Positions 27,547-36,183 of a stretch of DNA of 46,011 nt are shown here, one piece after another. The translations under genes and the position numbers were made by a program. The notes beneath the pieces were generated by a model. The model saw only the letters and a list, made by a program, of their open reading frames with translations, made no database searches and was not told the origin of the DNA. Every line of letters starts with the position of its first letter. Within the stretch, counting starts at the first letter, position 1. The stretch comes from an uncultured Prevotella sp. (GTDB lineage Bacteria; Bacteroidota; Bacteroidia; Bacteroidales; Bacteroidaceae): the NCBI GenBank assembly GCA_900315765.1, contig ONAK01000011.1, forward strand, positions 1-46,011. Reading direction: 5' to 3'.

Positions 27547-28356
27547 ATGTCAAATAGACTTAAATTTACGCTTCTTACTCTGCTTACAGTCATCCTGACA
27601 GGGTGCCGCAACGATAACGATGGTAAGCTCACTTTCGAGATGCTTTCAGCCGAGAAATCCGTCAAACTGTCAAACGAGGAGCTCTCGCCCCTATGTAGCG
27701 TAAGCCTCAAAATGGCCAGCGCCACCAAAGAGAGCGGAAAGGTTGGAGAGAAAATAAACTCAGAGGTTGTCTACCGCTTGTTCAATCAGGAGGGCATCAG
27801 CATTCAAGCCGCCATGGATCAGTACATCGAGCAGTACTGCTCGTCATATCGCTCACACATGCTGCCGCTTTATAACGAGGATCGCGCCGACACTACCAAA
27901 CGCCAGTGGTATGAGTTCCACTACATCATCAACACCACTACCGAGCAAACGTCGAAAAACACGCTGGCCTATCTGGCCACCATCGACTACAGCGAGGGCC
28001 ACTCCAGCAGCATCCACCAGTTGCTGCCCATCAACTTCTACACCACTACGGGCGATTATATCAAAACGACAGATATCTTTGTCGACGGCTACGAGTCTCA
28101 GCTCAATCCGTTGCTGCTCAAGGCACTGATGGAGCGCGAAGATGTAAACACCCTCGAAGCGCTCAAGGAGAAGGGCTATCTGCAAACCGTTGATATGTAC
28201 ACCCCACAGAACTATATTGTGGGCGATAATACCATCACGTTTATCTTCAATCCGTCAGAGATTGCCTCACTCGAGCTGGGCACCGTACAGCTGATACTTA
28301 CCTACGCCCAGATGAAGAAGATTATCAAACCTAAGTTTCTAAAGTCACTACAATGA
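27547..28356 (+). CDS. DUF3298/RsiV-like lipoprotein
   Basis: A 269-residue exported lipoprotein. The signal peptide ends at the lipobox LTGC (Cys20). The C-terminal part (NYIVGDNTITFIFNPSEIAS, then VQLILTYAQMKKII) matches the DUF3298 fold found in RsiV- and PdaC-like proteins. The middle is rich in Tyr and Thr. The role is unknown; related domains bind lysozyme or modify peptidoglycan. Its stop overlaps the rsmG start (ATGA). Confidence 0.75.
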   Translation: MSNRLKFTLLTLLTVILTGCRNDNDGKLTFEMLSAEKSVKLSNEELSPLCSVSLKMASATKESGKVGEKINSEVVYRLFNQEGISIQAAMDQYIEQYCSSYRSHMLPLYNEDRADTTKRQWYEFHYIINTTTEQTSKNTLAYLATIDYSEGHSSSIHQLLPINFYTTTGDYIKTTDIFVDGYESQLNPLLLKALMEREDVNTLEALKEKGYLQTVDMYTPQNYIVGDNTITFIFNPSEIASLELGTVQLILTYAQMKKIIKPKFLKSLQ

Positions 28357-28979
28357 ACGCAGAGATTATCTACAGATACTTTCCAAATCTGACCGATACC
28401 CAACTGCAGCAGTTTGCTGCCCTTGGCGAACTCTATCGCGATTGGAATACCAAAATTAATGTCATTTCGCGCAAGGATATCGACCAGCTGTACGAGCATC
28501 ATGTGCTCCACTCGCTGGCTATAGCCAAGATCATCAACTTCCGCCCTGACACCCGTATCCTCGACTTCGGCACAGGAGGCGGTTTCCCTGGTGTTCCTCT
28601 CTCTATACTCTTCCCTGATTGCCAGTTTAAGCTTATCGACGGCACGGGCAAGAAGATTCGTGTGGCTCAGGAGGTTTGCAATGCTATCGGCCTTAAAAAC
28701 TGCGCCCCTACCCATCTTCGCGGCGAAGACGAGAAGGATAAGTACGACTTCATTGTGAGTCGTGCCGTTATGCCCCTGCCCGACCTGGTGAAACTGATGC
28801 GCAAAAACATCTCAAAAACCTCACAGAATGCCCTTCCTAATGGTGTTATCTGCCTCAAGGGAGGCAATCTACAGGCCGAACTGCAGCCCTATCACAAAAT
28901 AGTAGAAGCCACCGAGATATCACAGTTTTTCATGGAAGAGTGGTTCAAAGAGAAATTCGTCATCTATCTCCCACTATAA
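28353..28979 (+). CDS. rsmG: 16S rRNA (guanine527-N7)-methyltransferase
   Basis: A 208-residue GidB/RsmG protein. The SAM-binding loop is DFGTGGGFPGVPLSI, followed by FIVSRAVMPLPDLV as in the family. It methylates G527 in the 530 loop of 16S rRNA. It is translationally coupled at both ends: the ATGA overlap with the lipoprotein and the TAATG overlap with the MBL gene. Confidence 0.93.
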   Translation: MNAEIIYRYFPNLTDTQLQQFAALGELYRDWNTKINVISRKDIDQLYEHHVLHSLAIAKIINFRPDTRILDFGTGGGFPGVPLSILFPDCQFKLIDGTGKKIRVAQEVCNAIGLKNCAPTHLRGEDEKDKYDFIVSRAVMPLPDLVKLMRKNISKTSQNALPNGVICLKGGNLQAELQPYHKIVEATEISQFFMEEWFKEKFVIYLPL

Positions 28980-29626
28980 TGCTCAACATTAAGACTTTCT
29001 GTTTCAATCTCCTGCAGGAGAACACCTATGTGGTTAGCGATGATAGCCTTGAGTGTGTTATCATCGACTGCGGCGCCTATTACGATGCCGAGCGCGAAGC
29101 ACTTGTAAACTATATCAACGACAACCACCTCAAACCCGTACACCTGTTGTGTACCCATGGACATTTCGACCATAACTTCGGTATCAACACCGTATACGAC
29201 ACGTGGGGATTGAAGCCAGAGATAGCAGCCGACGACGAGTGGCTCATCACCAACCTTTCTGGTCAGTTCTACGATATGGCTGGCATCAAGTTGCGTTGGA
29301 CTTATCCTGAGCCCGGCCATTTCTTCACAGCCGACGAGGTGATCAGTTTTGGCACTCATCAGCTGCAGATTCTTCGCACCCCAGGCCACACACCAGGTGG
29401 TGTTACCTTCTATTGTGCCCAAGAGAAAGCCGCCTTTACAGGCGATACACTATTCCATATGAGCATAGGCCGTACCGACTTTGAGCGCGGTAGCTATGAG
29501 GATATACTGAAGAGTCTGGGCAAAGTTTTAGCTCAACTCCCCGCCGATACCACCGTTTATCCCGGCCATGGTCCTGTGACCACCATCAGCAACGAATTGA
29601 GCTACAACCCGTATCTAAAAGCTTAA
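28979..29626 (+). CDS. MBL-fold metallohydrolase (glyoxalase II-like)
   Basis: A 215-residue cytosolic metallo-beta-lactamase-fold hydrolase. Its metal ligands are THGHFDH, GHTPGG, TGDTLF and YPGHGP, in glyoxalase II-like order. The substrate is probably a thioester or persulfide but is not assignable. The ATG at 28979 overlaps the rsmG stop (TAATG) and is preferred to an in-frame upstream start at 28940 inside rsmG. Confidence 0.87.
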   Translation: MLNIKTFCFNLLQENTYVVSDDSLECVIIDCGAYYDAEREALVNYINDNHLKPVHLLCTHGHFDHNFGINTVYDTWGLKPEIAADDEWLITNLSGQFYDMAGIKLRWTYPEPGHFFTADEVISFGTHQLQILRTPGHTPGGVTFYCAQEKAAFTGDTLFHMSIGRTDFERGSYEDILKSLGKVLAQLPADTTVYPGHGPVTTISNELSYNPYLKA

Positions 29627-29631
29627 CTTTT

Positions 29632-31332
29632 TTACGCTAATTTCTTTGCTCTGTCAAGGGCAATATTAATATGCGAGCAGATGTTCTCCTCGCCCAACAT
29701 CTGGTCGAATCCTGCCTTATGCAGAACAGCCTGCACCTTAGGATTAACACCCGACAGCACCACCTGTATACCCTCCTTCTGGCTCATTGCACACAAGTTG
29801 GTAAGGTTGTGAATACCTGTTGAATCAACAAAAGGCACCTTACGCATACGGATAATTCTTACCTTTGGGCGCTTATGGCCCAGTGTTGCCATCAGGTCTT
29901 CAAACTTATTACCCGCACCAAAGAAGTAAGGACCGTTAATCTCATACACCTCCACACCCTCAGGTATAGTCAGGTGCTCCAGGTTACCCATCTGGAAGTC
30001 GCTCTGCTCCTCCTCTGGGTCAATCTCGTCGCTGATTACCTTCACATCAGTTGTCTCAGCCATACGGCGCATAAACAACAGACAAGCACAGATAAGTCCC
30101 ACCTCGATAGCTATTGTAAGGTCGAAGATCACAGTGAGCAGGAATGTAACAACCAGCACAATCACATCACTCTTGGGATTCTTCATGATGGAGGCAAACG
30201 AACGCCAACCACTCATATTATAGCTCACAATCACCAGCACACCAGCCAGACATGCCATTGGAATGTACTGCGCCAGAGGCATCAAGAACAGGAATATCAG
30301 CAGCAGCACTGCAGCGTGCACAATACCAGCCACAGGTGTACGTCCACCATTGTTAATGTTCGTCATTGTACGAGCGATGGCTCCTGTAGCAGGAATACCG
30401 CCGAAGATAGGACTTGCCAGATTGGCCACACCCTGAGCAATCAGTTCTGTATTAGAATCATGGCGATCGCCAATAACACCATCAGCCACCGTGGCCGAAA
30501 GCAAAGATTCAATAGCACCAAGAATGGCGATAGTGATAGCTGGCGACACCAATCCTTTTATGACGTTCCACGATATCGAGGGCATCTCGGCATCGGGCAA
30601 CTGGTTCGAAATCGAGAATCTGTCGCCTATTGTCTCTACGCTCTCCACGCCCGCATACTGTTTCAGCAGTAGCACAGCCACTGTCATCACAATAATGGCG
30701 ATAAGGCTTCCAGGCAGTTTCTTCAATACATTATTATATTTGGCAATCATAGGCCATGCGGCAATCACAGCCACAGAGCCAATACCCACACCTGCGCTCC
30801 ACAGGTCGATAGTACCAAATGAGCCTATATATGCCACCCACTTCTCGATAAAGTCGCTTGGTACACTCTCCATAGTCAGTCCGAACAGGTCCTTTATCTG
30901 TGTGGTAAAGATGGTAAGCGCGATACCGCTGGTAAAACCCACCACAATGGGGTAAGGTATATACTTAATGATAGTGCCTAAATGCAGCACACCGAACATG
31001 ATCAGGAACACTCCCGCCATCAGCGTGGCTATGGTCAATCCCTCAAATCCGTACTGCTGTATAATGCCGTAGATAATGATGATAAACGCACCTGTAGGTC
31101 CGCCTATCTGCACCTTCGAACCTCCCAGCACCGACACTATCAGTCCAGCAACGATGGCAGTAATGATACCCTTCTCAGGCGTTACACCCGATGCGATACC
31201 GAATGCAATGGCCAATGGCAGCGCCACTATACCAACTATGATACCGGCCAGCAGGTCGGTGGTAAACTGTTGTTTGTTGTAGTGCCGAAGAGTCGTCAAA
31301 AGTTTCGGCTTGAATGCAAATGTTGTCATCAT
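29632..31332 (-). CDS. SulP-family anion transporter with STAS domain
   Basis: A 566-residue inner-membrane transporter of sulfate, bicarbonate or a dicarboxylate. The N-terminal membrane part begins with the SulP pattern (DLLAGIIVGIVALPLAIAFG; GGPTGAFIII). The C-terminal STAS domain (about 455-560) contains MRKVPFVDSTGIHNL with the conserved Ser. No adjacent carbonic anhydrase or sulfate assimilation gene helps fix the substrate. It is convergent with the MBL gene, 5 bases apart, and divergent from the Ala-rich lipoprotein. Confidence 0.87.
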   Translation of the reverse strand: MMTTFAFKPKLLTTLRHYNKQQFTTDLLAGIIVGIVALPLAIAFGIASGVTPEKGIITAIVAGLIVSVLGGSKVQIGGPTGAFIIIIYGIIQQYGFEGLTIATLMAGVFLIMFGVLHLGTIIKYIPYPIVVGFTSGIALTIFTTQIKDLFGLTMESVPSDFIEKWVAYIGSFGTIDLWSAGVGIGSVAVIAAWPMIAKYNNVLKKLPGSLIAIIVMTVAVLLLKQYAGVESVETIGDRFSISNQLPDAEMPSISWNVIKGLVSPAITIAILGAIESLLSATVADGVIGDRHDSNTELIAQGVANLASPIFGGIPATGAIARTMTNINNGGRTPVAGIVHAAVLLLIFLFLMPLAQYIPMACLAGVLVIVSYNMSGWRSFASIMKNPKSDVIVLVVTFLLTVIFDLTIAIEVGLICACLLFMRRMAETTDVKVISDEIDPEEEQSDFQMGNLEHLTIPEGVEVYEINGPYFFGAGNKFEDLMATLGHKRPKVRIIRMRKVPFVDSTGIHNLTNLCAMSQKEGIQVVLSGVNPKVQAVLHKAGFDQMLGEENICSHINIALDRAKKLA

Positions 31333-31370
31333 CGTTCTATTATAACCTTGTTATCTTGAAAAAACGCATG

Positions 31371-31402
31371 CAAAAGTATAAAAAAAACAAAAAAGTAGCA
31401 AA
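31371..31402 (-). promoter_or_regulatory. Promoter of the SulP transporter
   Basis: On the minus strand TTTG (31399-31402) and TACTTTTG (31371-31378) are 20 bases apart, a good -33/-7 pair, 38 bases before the first ATG. Confidence 0.7.
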
Positions 31403-31430
31403 CATTGCGCTATCATATTCTAAAATAATG

Positions 31431-31438
31431 TATTTTTG
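31431..31438 (+). promoter_or_regulatory. Promoter -7 box of the Ala-rich lipoprotein
   Basis: TATTTTTG matches the -7 consensus and lies 50 bases before the ATG at 31489. It is divergent from the SulP promoter. Confidence 0.55.
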
Positions 31439-31488
31439 TTGTCAAATATCAAGTCAATTTTATTGTTTTACTTAAAAATCAAAGCATT

Positions 31489-32115
31489 ATGAAAAAAATT
31501 CTTTTCGCAGTTGTGGCTTGCTTAGCCATTGGTTTTGCATCTTGTGGAAACAAGACACAGGCTCCCGCCGAGGTTACCGACAGTGTAAGTGTTGATGCAG
31601 CAAACGTTGACGAGGCTGTAAGCCAGGTTACCGCCGCTCTCTCTGAGCAGATTGAGGCCAAGGATGCTACCAAGTTCCAGGAGGTTCTTGCCACCGTACA
31701 GGAGAAGGTAAAGGAGTTCCTCACCACTAACCCAGAGCTCGCAAAGGAGTATGTAGCTAAGGTACAGGAGTTCCTGAAGACCAACGCCGATCAGATCAAG
31801 GCCTTCGCTGGTGATAACGCAGCTGTATCAGCCGCCGTTTCAGCTATCACCACTACTCCAGCCGAGACATTTGTCAACACCCTTTCATCAGCAGTAGGTG
31901 GTGTTCAGGAGGCTGGTCAGGCCGCTGTCGATCAGACTGTAGATGCAGCCAATGCCGCTGTTGAGGACGCCAAGAAGGCTGGTCAGGACGCCGTAGATAA
32001 CACTAAGAAGGCCGCTGAGGATGCTGCCAAGGCAGCTCAGGAAGACGCCAAGAAGAAGGCCAACGATGCTATCGACGAGGGTGCCAACAAGCTGAAGAAG
32101 GGTCTGGGCCTCTAA
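31489..32115 (+). CDS. Ala/Lys-rich helical lipoprotein
   Basis: A 208-residue protein with signal peptide and lipobox FASC (Cys19). The mature protein has almost no aromatic residues. Its C-terminal third is a run of amphipathic repeats of the type AAxDAxKxAxxDA (about 145-205), like apolipoprotein or LEA-type helices. I do not recognise a named family. Strong codon bias (AAG, GAG, GCC/GCT) suggests high expression. It may sit on the inner leaflet of the outer membrane with a helical stalk in the periplasm. It is a monocistronic gene between a promoter and a stem-loop. Confidence 0.78.
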   Translation: MKKILFAVVACLAIGFASCGNKTQAPAEVTDSVSVDAANVDEAVSQVTAALSEQIEAKDATKFQEVLATVQEKVKEFLTTNPELAKEYVAKVQEFLKTNADQIKAFAGDNAAVSAAVSAITTTPAETFVNTLSSAVGGVQEAGQAAVDQTVDAANAAVEDAKKAGQDAVDNTKKAAEDAAKAAQEDAKKKANDAIDEGANKLKKGLGL

Positions 32116-32126
32116 CCCAGCACCTT

Positions 32127-32190
32127 TAAAGTTTAACAAGCGAAACTTTATTTAAGCAGAAGTTCTACTGGGCAGTGATCGCTGCCCAGT
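32127..32190. terminator. Two stem-loops between convergent genes, one inside xth
   Basis: TAAAGTTT (32127-32134) pairs with AAACTTTA (32143-32150), followed by T residues. ACTGGGCAG (32167-32175) pairs with CTGCCCAGT (32182-32190) around a 6-base loop. They could end transcription of the lipoprotein gene. The second stem lies within the last codons of exonuclease III. Confidence 0.5.
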
Positions 32191-32897
32191 ATTTCTGTAT
32201 GTATACGGGCGTCGTCCATACGTTCACGCAAACGATTACTAATCACAAAGTAGTCAATACGCCACCCCGCATTCTTCTGTCGGGCCTGGAATCGATAGCT
32301 CCACCACGAGTACGTCACCTGCTCAGGATATTTATAGCGGAACGAGTCGGTGAATCCCTCCGACAGCAATGTGCTGAACTTCTCGCGCTCCTGGTCGGTA
32401 AATCCAGCGTTCATGCGGTTTGTCTTCGGGTTCTTCAAGTCAATCTCCTCGTGAGCCACGTTCAGGTCGCCGCACAGTATCACGGGTTTCTTGGCATCCA
32501 GCGCCATCAGATAGTTACGGAAGTCGTCCTCCCACGTCATACGGTAATCCAGGCGCTTCAGTCCGTCCTGAGAGTTTGGCGTGTAGCAACACACCAGATA
32601 GAAGTCCTCCATCTCCAGTGTGATTACGCGCCCCTCGTGGTCGTGCTCCTCTATACCCAGACCGTAGCTCACGCTCAAAGGCTTATGTTTAGTGTAGATA
32701 GCCGTTCCACTGTAGCCCTTCTTCTCAGCATAATTCCAATAGCTCTCGTAGCCAGGAAACTGCAAGTCAAGCTGCCCTGCCTGCATCTTTGTTTCCTGCA
32801 GACAGAAGAAGTCTGCATCCAGTTCACGGAACACATCACTAAATCCTTTTCCCTCACAAGCCCTTAGGCCGTTCACGTTCCAACTTATAAGTTTCAT
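32148..32897 (-). CDS. xth: Exodeoxyribonuclease III
   Basis: A 249-residue AP endonuclease/3'-5' exonuclease of base excision repair. Motifs: [10 protein letters not shown] at the start, LQETKMQ (metal-binding Glu), [13 protein letters not shown], and the terminal GSDHCPV with the catalytic Asp-His. It is the last gene of the minus-strand glycogen operon, 31 bases after a lipoprotein gene. Its 3' end contains a perfect 9-pair hairpin. Confidence 0.93.
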   Translation of the reverse strand: MKLISWNVNGLRACEGKGFSDVFRELDADFFCLQETKMQAGQLDLQFPGYESYWNYAEKKGYSGTAIYTKHKPLSVSYGLGIEEHDHEGRVITLEMEDFYLVCCYTPNSQDGLKRLDYRMTWEDDFRNYLMALDAKKPVILCGDLNVAHEEIDLKNPKTNRMNAGFTDQEREKFSTLLSEGFTDSFRYKYPEQVTYSWWSYRFQARQKNAGWRIDYFVISNRLRERMDDARIHTEILGSDHCPVELLLK

Positions 32898-32928
32898 AAT
32901 GCTAAAAATTTTCCGTTATAATATAAAA

Positions 32929-33465
32929 TCATCTGAAGACGATGCGTTCGAGTAGAGTCTTCATGTTGTCATACATGGCGGCGTGGGTTTCCTCCATGGG
33001 GAGGCGCTGGGGACCAGCCTTGAGGGTCATGATGAACATGCCGTCCTCGAATGGAGTGGCCACCGAGAGGATGATATTGGCATCGCTATCAGTGCGATCG
33101 TAAACGGAGAACACACGACCATAGACTTCTACATCGGGACGATGCTTGCAGCCTTCTTTTTCGCGCTGGGCAACATAGGCCTTAGGTTTGAGCTGCGGGG
33201 CAGTGGTGATGTCAGCCTCGGTATAAGGGGCCCTGAGGAGATGAAGCACGCACGAATTACCCATCATACCAGAAGTACCTGAACGCCAACCAGACGGGAT
33301 ATCGATGGTATAAGCCTGACCAGAGAGAGGTTCGGCTTGCACGGTATCAGCAATAACTTCGGGAGCGAAAACGCTACCCGAAGTTACTTCTGCATGAGGT
33401 TGTTTTTTTCCACCACAGCTCACTAACAAAGCTGTAACAGCGGCTAAACAAAGAAATTTCTTCAT
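32929..33465 (-). CDS. Unrecognised small lipoprotein
   Basis: A 178-residue exported protein with lipobox LVSC (Cys17). The mature part contains YTIDIPSGWRS and NIILSVATPFEDGMFIMTLK, resembling small periplasmic PsbP/DUF1795-like domains, but I cannot assign a family. Its ATG overlaps the GH57 stop by four bases (ATGA), so it is made with the glycogen enzymes, and xth follows 31 bases later. Confidence 0.75.
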   Translation of the reverse strand: MKKFLCLAAVTALLVSCGGKKQPHAEVTSGSVFAPEVIADTVQAEPLSGQAYTIDIPSGWRSGTSGMMGNSCVLHLLRAPYTEADITTAPQLKPKAYVAQREKEGCKHRPDVEVYGRVFSVYDRTDSDANIILSVATPFEDGMFIMTLKAGPQRLPMEETHAAMYDNMKTLLERIVFR

Positions 33466-34853
33466 TTCTTTGCCTCGGCTTTCTTTGCTGGAGCTTTCTT
33501 AGCTGCTGGTTTCTTCTCAGCCTTAGGCTTAGCTGCCTTCGACTTCTTCTCATTACCCTCCATCTTCTCGATTCTGGCCTTGAGGCGGGTAATCTCTTTA
33601 TCTTTCATCTCAATCTCGTCGCCCTGATTCTTGATGGTTGTCAGGAGGCCTTCGAGCTCATCGTTATCGATATCGAGTGGATAGAGCGCGTTGACACGAT
33701 TGATGAAGTCGCCAAGAATGTTCATATAGTTAGTAAAGGCATCGAACGGTCCGCTATAAATACCACGATCGAGACCTACGTTTGAGGGCTTGGTGGTCAT
33801 GAAGCGGAAGTTGTTAGAGGCCTGCAGATAATCCCAGTCCTGATTGAGGCGGGGATCGTTAGCGATGCGGAGGCGATCGGCTACAGAATAGAGTTTGGTG
33901 AAGGCCTCACGCTGCATGGCGTTACCCAACCAGCAGCTGGCGTCGCGCTCCTCGTCGACCCATGAGAGTGCATCGGGCACATCAAGCTGACTGACGCTCT
34001 TGCATGCCTTGCAGATCTCGGTAGGTGTAGAGAAGGTGATGCCCTTGGCCTTAGCCTGTGCGGGCAGAGCCTTCAGGAACTCGAGAATGTTAGAGCTGAG
34101 TGGCTGAGCGATGCCCAGAGCAGAGAGCTCCATGAAGATATTGATAATCTGCTCTTCCTCAGGCAGGCGGGCGATGCGGTCGATATAAGCATCGGCAAAG
34201 AGTGGATAGCCCTCCCACTCAGAGTTATTGAAGCGCAGAGAGATATCATCAGAAAGTTCGATGTCGCGCAACAGCAGTTTCAGGTTTGGTGCCTGATTGC
34301 AGTGATATACGTAGTGTGGCGACTTCCATCCGAGTACGTGCTTAGCGCCCTCGGTAAGCATACCCTTGAAGCCCATAGAGGCTACCTGAGCACCAATGTC
34401 GTCGCTATAGATGAGCGAAGAGTTGCGCAATACGGTAGGCTTCTTGCCGAACAGCTCCTCGATTTTAGCAGCCTGCTTCTTGACATCGGCGGCAAAGCTA
34501 TCGGGGTTGGCCAGTGATGACAAACCATGAGAGTAAGGCTCGGCCAGGAACTCTACACAGCCCGTCTCGTTCATAGCCTGAAGCTTCTCGAGAACCTGAG
34601 GTGCGTGCATCTCAAGCTGCTCGATACCTGTACCCGAAAGGCTGAATGCAACCTTGAAGAACTTGCCGTGCTCGTTAATCATATCGTGCAGGGCATTGAG
34701 TGCAGGCATATAACTGCGCTCGGCGATATCGGTGATACTACGCTCGTTCTCGTAGTCGTCGTAGTAATAATGATCGGTACCGATATCGAAGAAACGATAA
34801 CGCTTCAGATGGATAATCTGATGTATCTCGAAATATAAACAAATTGTTTTCAT
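33462..34853 (-). CDS. GH57 alpha-amylase-family protein with basic Lys/Ala tail
   Basis: A 463-residue glycoside hydrolase family 57-type protein (CLYFEIHQIIHLKRYRF at the N-terminus; LRNSSLIYSDDIGAQVASMG; STPTEIC). The family acts on alpha-1,4-glucans as amylase, 4-alpha-glucanotransferase or branching enzyme. There is no signal peptide, so it is cytosolic and probably works on glycogen. After the catalytic part comes a coiled coil (about 395-430) and a Lys/Ala/Pro-rich tail of about 30 residues like histone H1 tails. This is unusual for an amylase. It follows the GT4 gene by 46 bases. Confidence 0.85.
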   Translation of the reverse strand: MKTICLYFEIHQIIHLKRYRFFDIGTDHYYYDDYENERSITDIAERSYMPALNALHDMINEHGKFFKVAFSLSGTGIEQLEMHAPQVLEKLQAMNETGCVEFLAEPYSHGLSSLANPDSFAADVKKQAAKIEELFGKKPTVLRNSSLIYSDDIGAQVASMGFKGMLTEGAKHVLGWKSPHYVYHCNQAPNLKLLLRDIELSDDISLRFNNSEWEGYPLFADAYIDRIARLPEEEQIINIFMELSALGIAQPLSSNILEFLKALPAQAKAKGITFSTPTEICKACKSVSQLDVPDALSWVDEERDASCWLGNAMQREAFTKLYSVADRLRIANDPRLNQDWDYLQASNNFRFMTTKPSNVGLDRGIYSGPFDAFTNYMNILGDFINRVNALYPLDIDNDELEGLLTTIKNQGDEIEMKDKEITRLKARIEKMEGNEKKSKAAKPKAEKKPAAKKAPAKKAEAKK

Positions 34854-34872
34854 AATGCTTAAATTTTTACCT

Positions 34873-34899
34873 ACGGATTTTACGGATTTTACGGATTAA
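34873..34899. repeat. ACGGATTTT 9-base tandem repeat
   Basis: Three tandem 9-base units, ACGGATTTT, ACGGATTTT and ACGGATTAA, fill the 46-base gap between the GT4 and GH57 genes. The array ends exactly at the GT4 stop codon (34900). Confidence 0.75.
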
Positions 34900-36171
34900 T
34901 TATTGCTCCCAGCCGAGGGTGCGGCGATAGAGTGTGCGAATCCAGGCGCCAACCTTTTCCCATGTAATCTGGTCGACCTCGCGCTTGCCCTCTTCCTTGA
35001 GGTAATTGAAGAGCGAGTCGTTGTGACAGATAGAGTAGATGGCATCTGCAAGAGCATGGATGTCCCAATAGTCAACCTTGATACAGTTGTCGAGAATCTC
35101 GGCACAACCACTCTGCTTAGAGATGATAGAGGGGGTACCGCATTGCATGGCCTCAAGGGGCGAGATACCGAAAGGCTCGCTCACTGAAGGCATCACATAT
35201 ACATCGCTGGCTTTCAGACACTCGTAAACCTGCTTGCCTCGCATGAAACCAGGGAAGTGGAATCTGTCGGCAATGCCACGCTCGGCAGCCAGCTGAATCA
35301 TAGCGTCCATCATATCGCCCGAACCTGCCATACAGAAGCGGACGTTGCGTGTGCGATGCAACACCATGTTGGCAGCCTCTACAAAGTACTCAGGACCCTT
35401 CTGCATGGTGATACGACCTAAGAAGGTAACCACCTTTTCCTTGTCTGTATGATCCGGGCGTGGAATATCCTGATACTCCTGTGGCAATGGGTAAACGGCA
35501 TTGTGTACAGTGAAGCACTTGCGTGGATCCTGATGATACTGGTTGATGACCGTCTGGCGAGTCAACTCGGATACACACATGATGCAATCGGCCCAATCCA
35601 TACCGTTCTTCTCGATAGAGTAAACAGTTGGGTTCACCTTACCACGCGAGCGGTCGAAGTCGGTAGCGTGTACATGGATGCACAGAGGCTTGCCGCTAAC
35701 CTGCTTGGCGTGGATGCCAGCGGGGAAGGTAAGCCAGTCGTGAGCGTGAATAATATCAAACTGCTCAGCACGTGCTACCTGACCTGCGATAATAGAGTAA
35801 TTATTAATCTCCTCGTGCAGATTGCCTGGATAACCACCAGCAAACTCCATGGCTCCGAGGTCGTTAACGTTCATATAATTAAAATCGGCATAGATGTGCT
35901 CACGGAGCTTGAAATAATAATCAGGATCCATGATATTGCCCACACGCTGCTTCACATAGTCGTAGCTTACATCGCGATAGGCAATAGGTACTGCATTCAT
36001 AGCCACGATGCGACATGCGTGCTGACTCTCATCGCCAAAGGGGTGAGGCAGACAAAGCACCGTCTCGATATCGCCCTGGGCCTTCAGACCTTCGGAAATA
36101 CCATAGTTGGCAGTAGCAAGACCGCCGAATACGTGAGGAGGATACTCCCATCCAAACATTAAAACTTTCAT
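34900..36171 (-). CDS. GT4-family glycosyltransferase of glycogen metabolism
   Basis: A 423-residue GT-B glycosyltransferase. The N-terminus MFGWEYPPHVFGGLATA carries the glycogen-synthase-type Gly-Gly loop. IIHAHDWLT and FLGRITMQKG are the typical GT4 interdomain sequence. EPFGISPLEAMQCGTPSI is the E-x7-E nucleotide-sugar motif. With the debranching enzyme 12 bases upstream and GH57 downstream, it is most likely a glycogen synthase using a nucleotide-glucose donor. A different alpha-glucan or capsule role is possible. Confidence 0.85.
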   Translation of the reverse strand: MKVLMFGWEYPPHVFGGLATANYGISEGLKAQGDIETVLCLPHPFGDESQHACRIVAMNAVPIAYRDVSYDYVKQRVGNIMDPDYYFKLREHIYADFNYMNVNDLGAMEFAGGYPGNLHEEINNYSIIAGQVARAEQFDIIHAHDWLTFPAGIHAKQVSGKPLCIHVHATDFDRSRGKVNPTVYSIEKNGMDWADCIMCVSELTRQTVINQYHQDPRKCFTVHNAVYPLPQEYQDIPRPDHTDKEKVVTFLGRITMQKGPEYFVEAANMVLHRTRNVRFCMAGSGDMMDAMIQLAAERGIADRFHFPGFMRGKQVYECLKASDVYVMPSVSEPFGISPLEAMQCGTPSIISKQSGCAEILDNCIKVDYWDIHALADAIYSICHNDSLFNYLKEEGKREVDQITWEKVGAWIRTLYRRTLGWEQ

Positions 36172-36183
36172 AGCTGGCCCTCC

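Noticed and set aside
29875-30672. Plus-strand ORF opposite the SulP transporter
   Set aside because: Its translation is rich in His, Thr and Gln with no domain, and the minus-strand gene is a full-length SulP protein.
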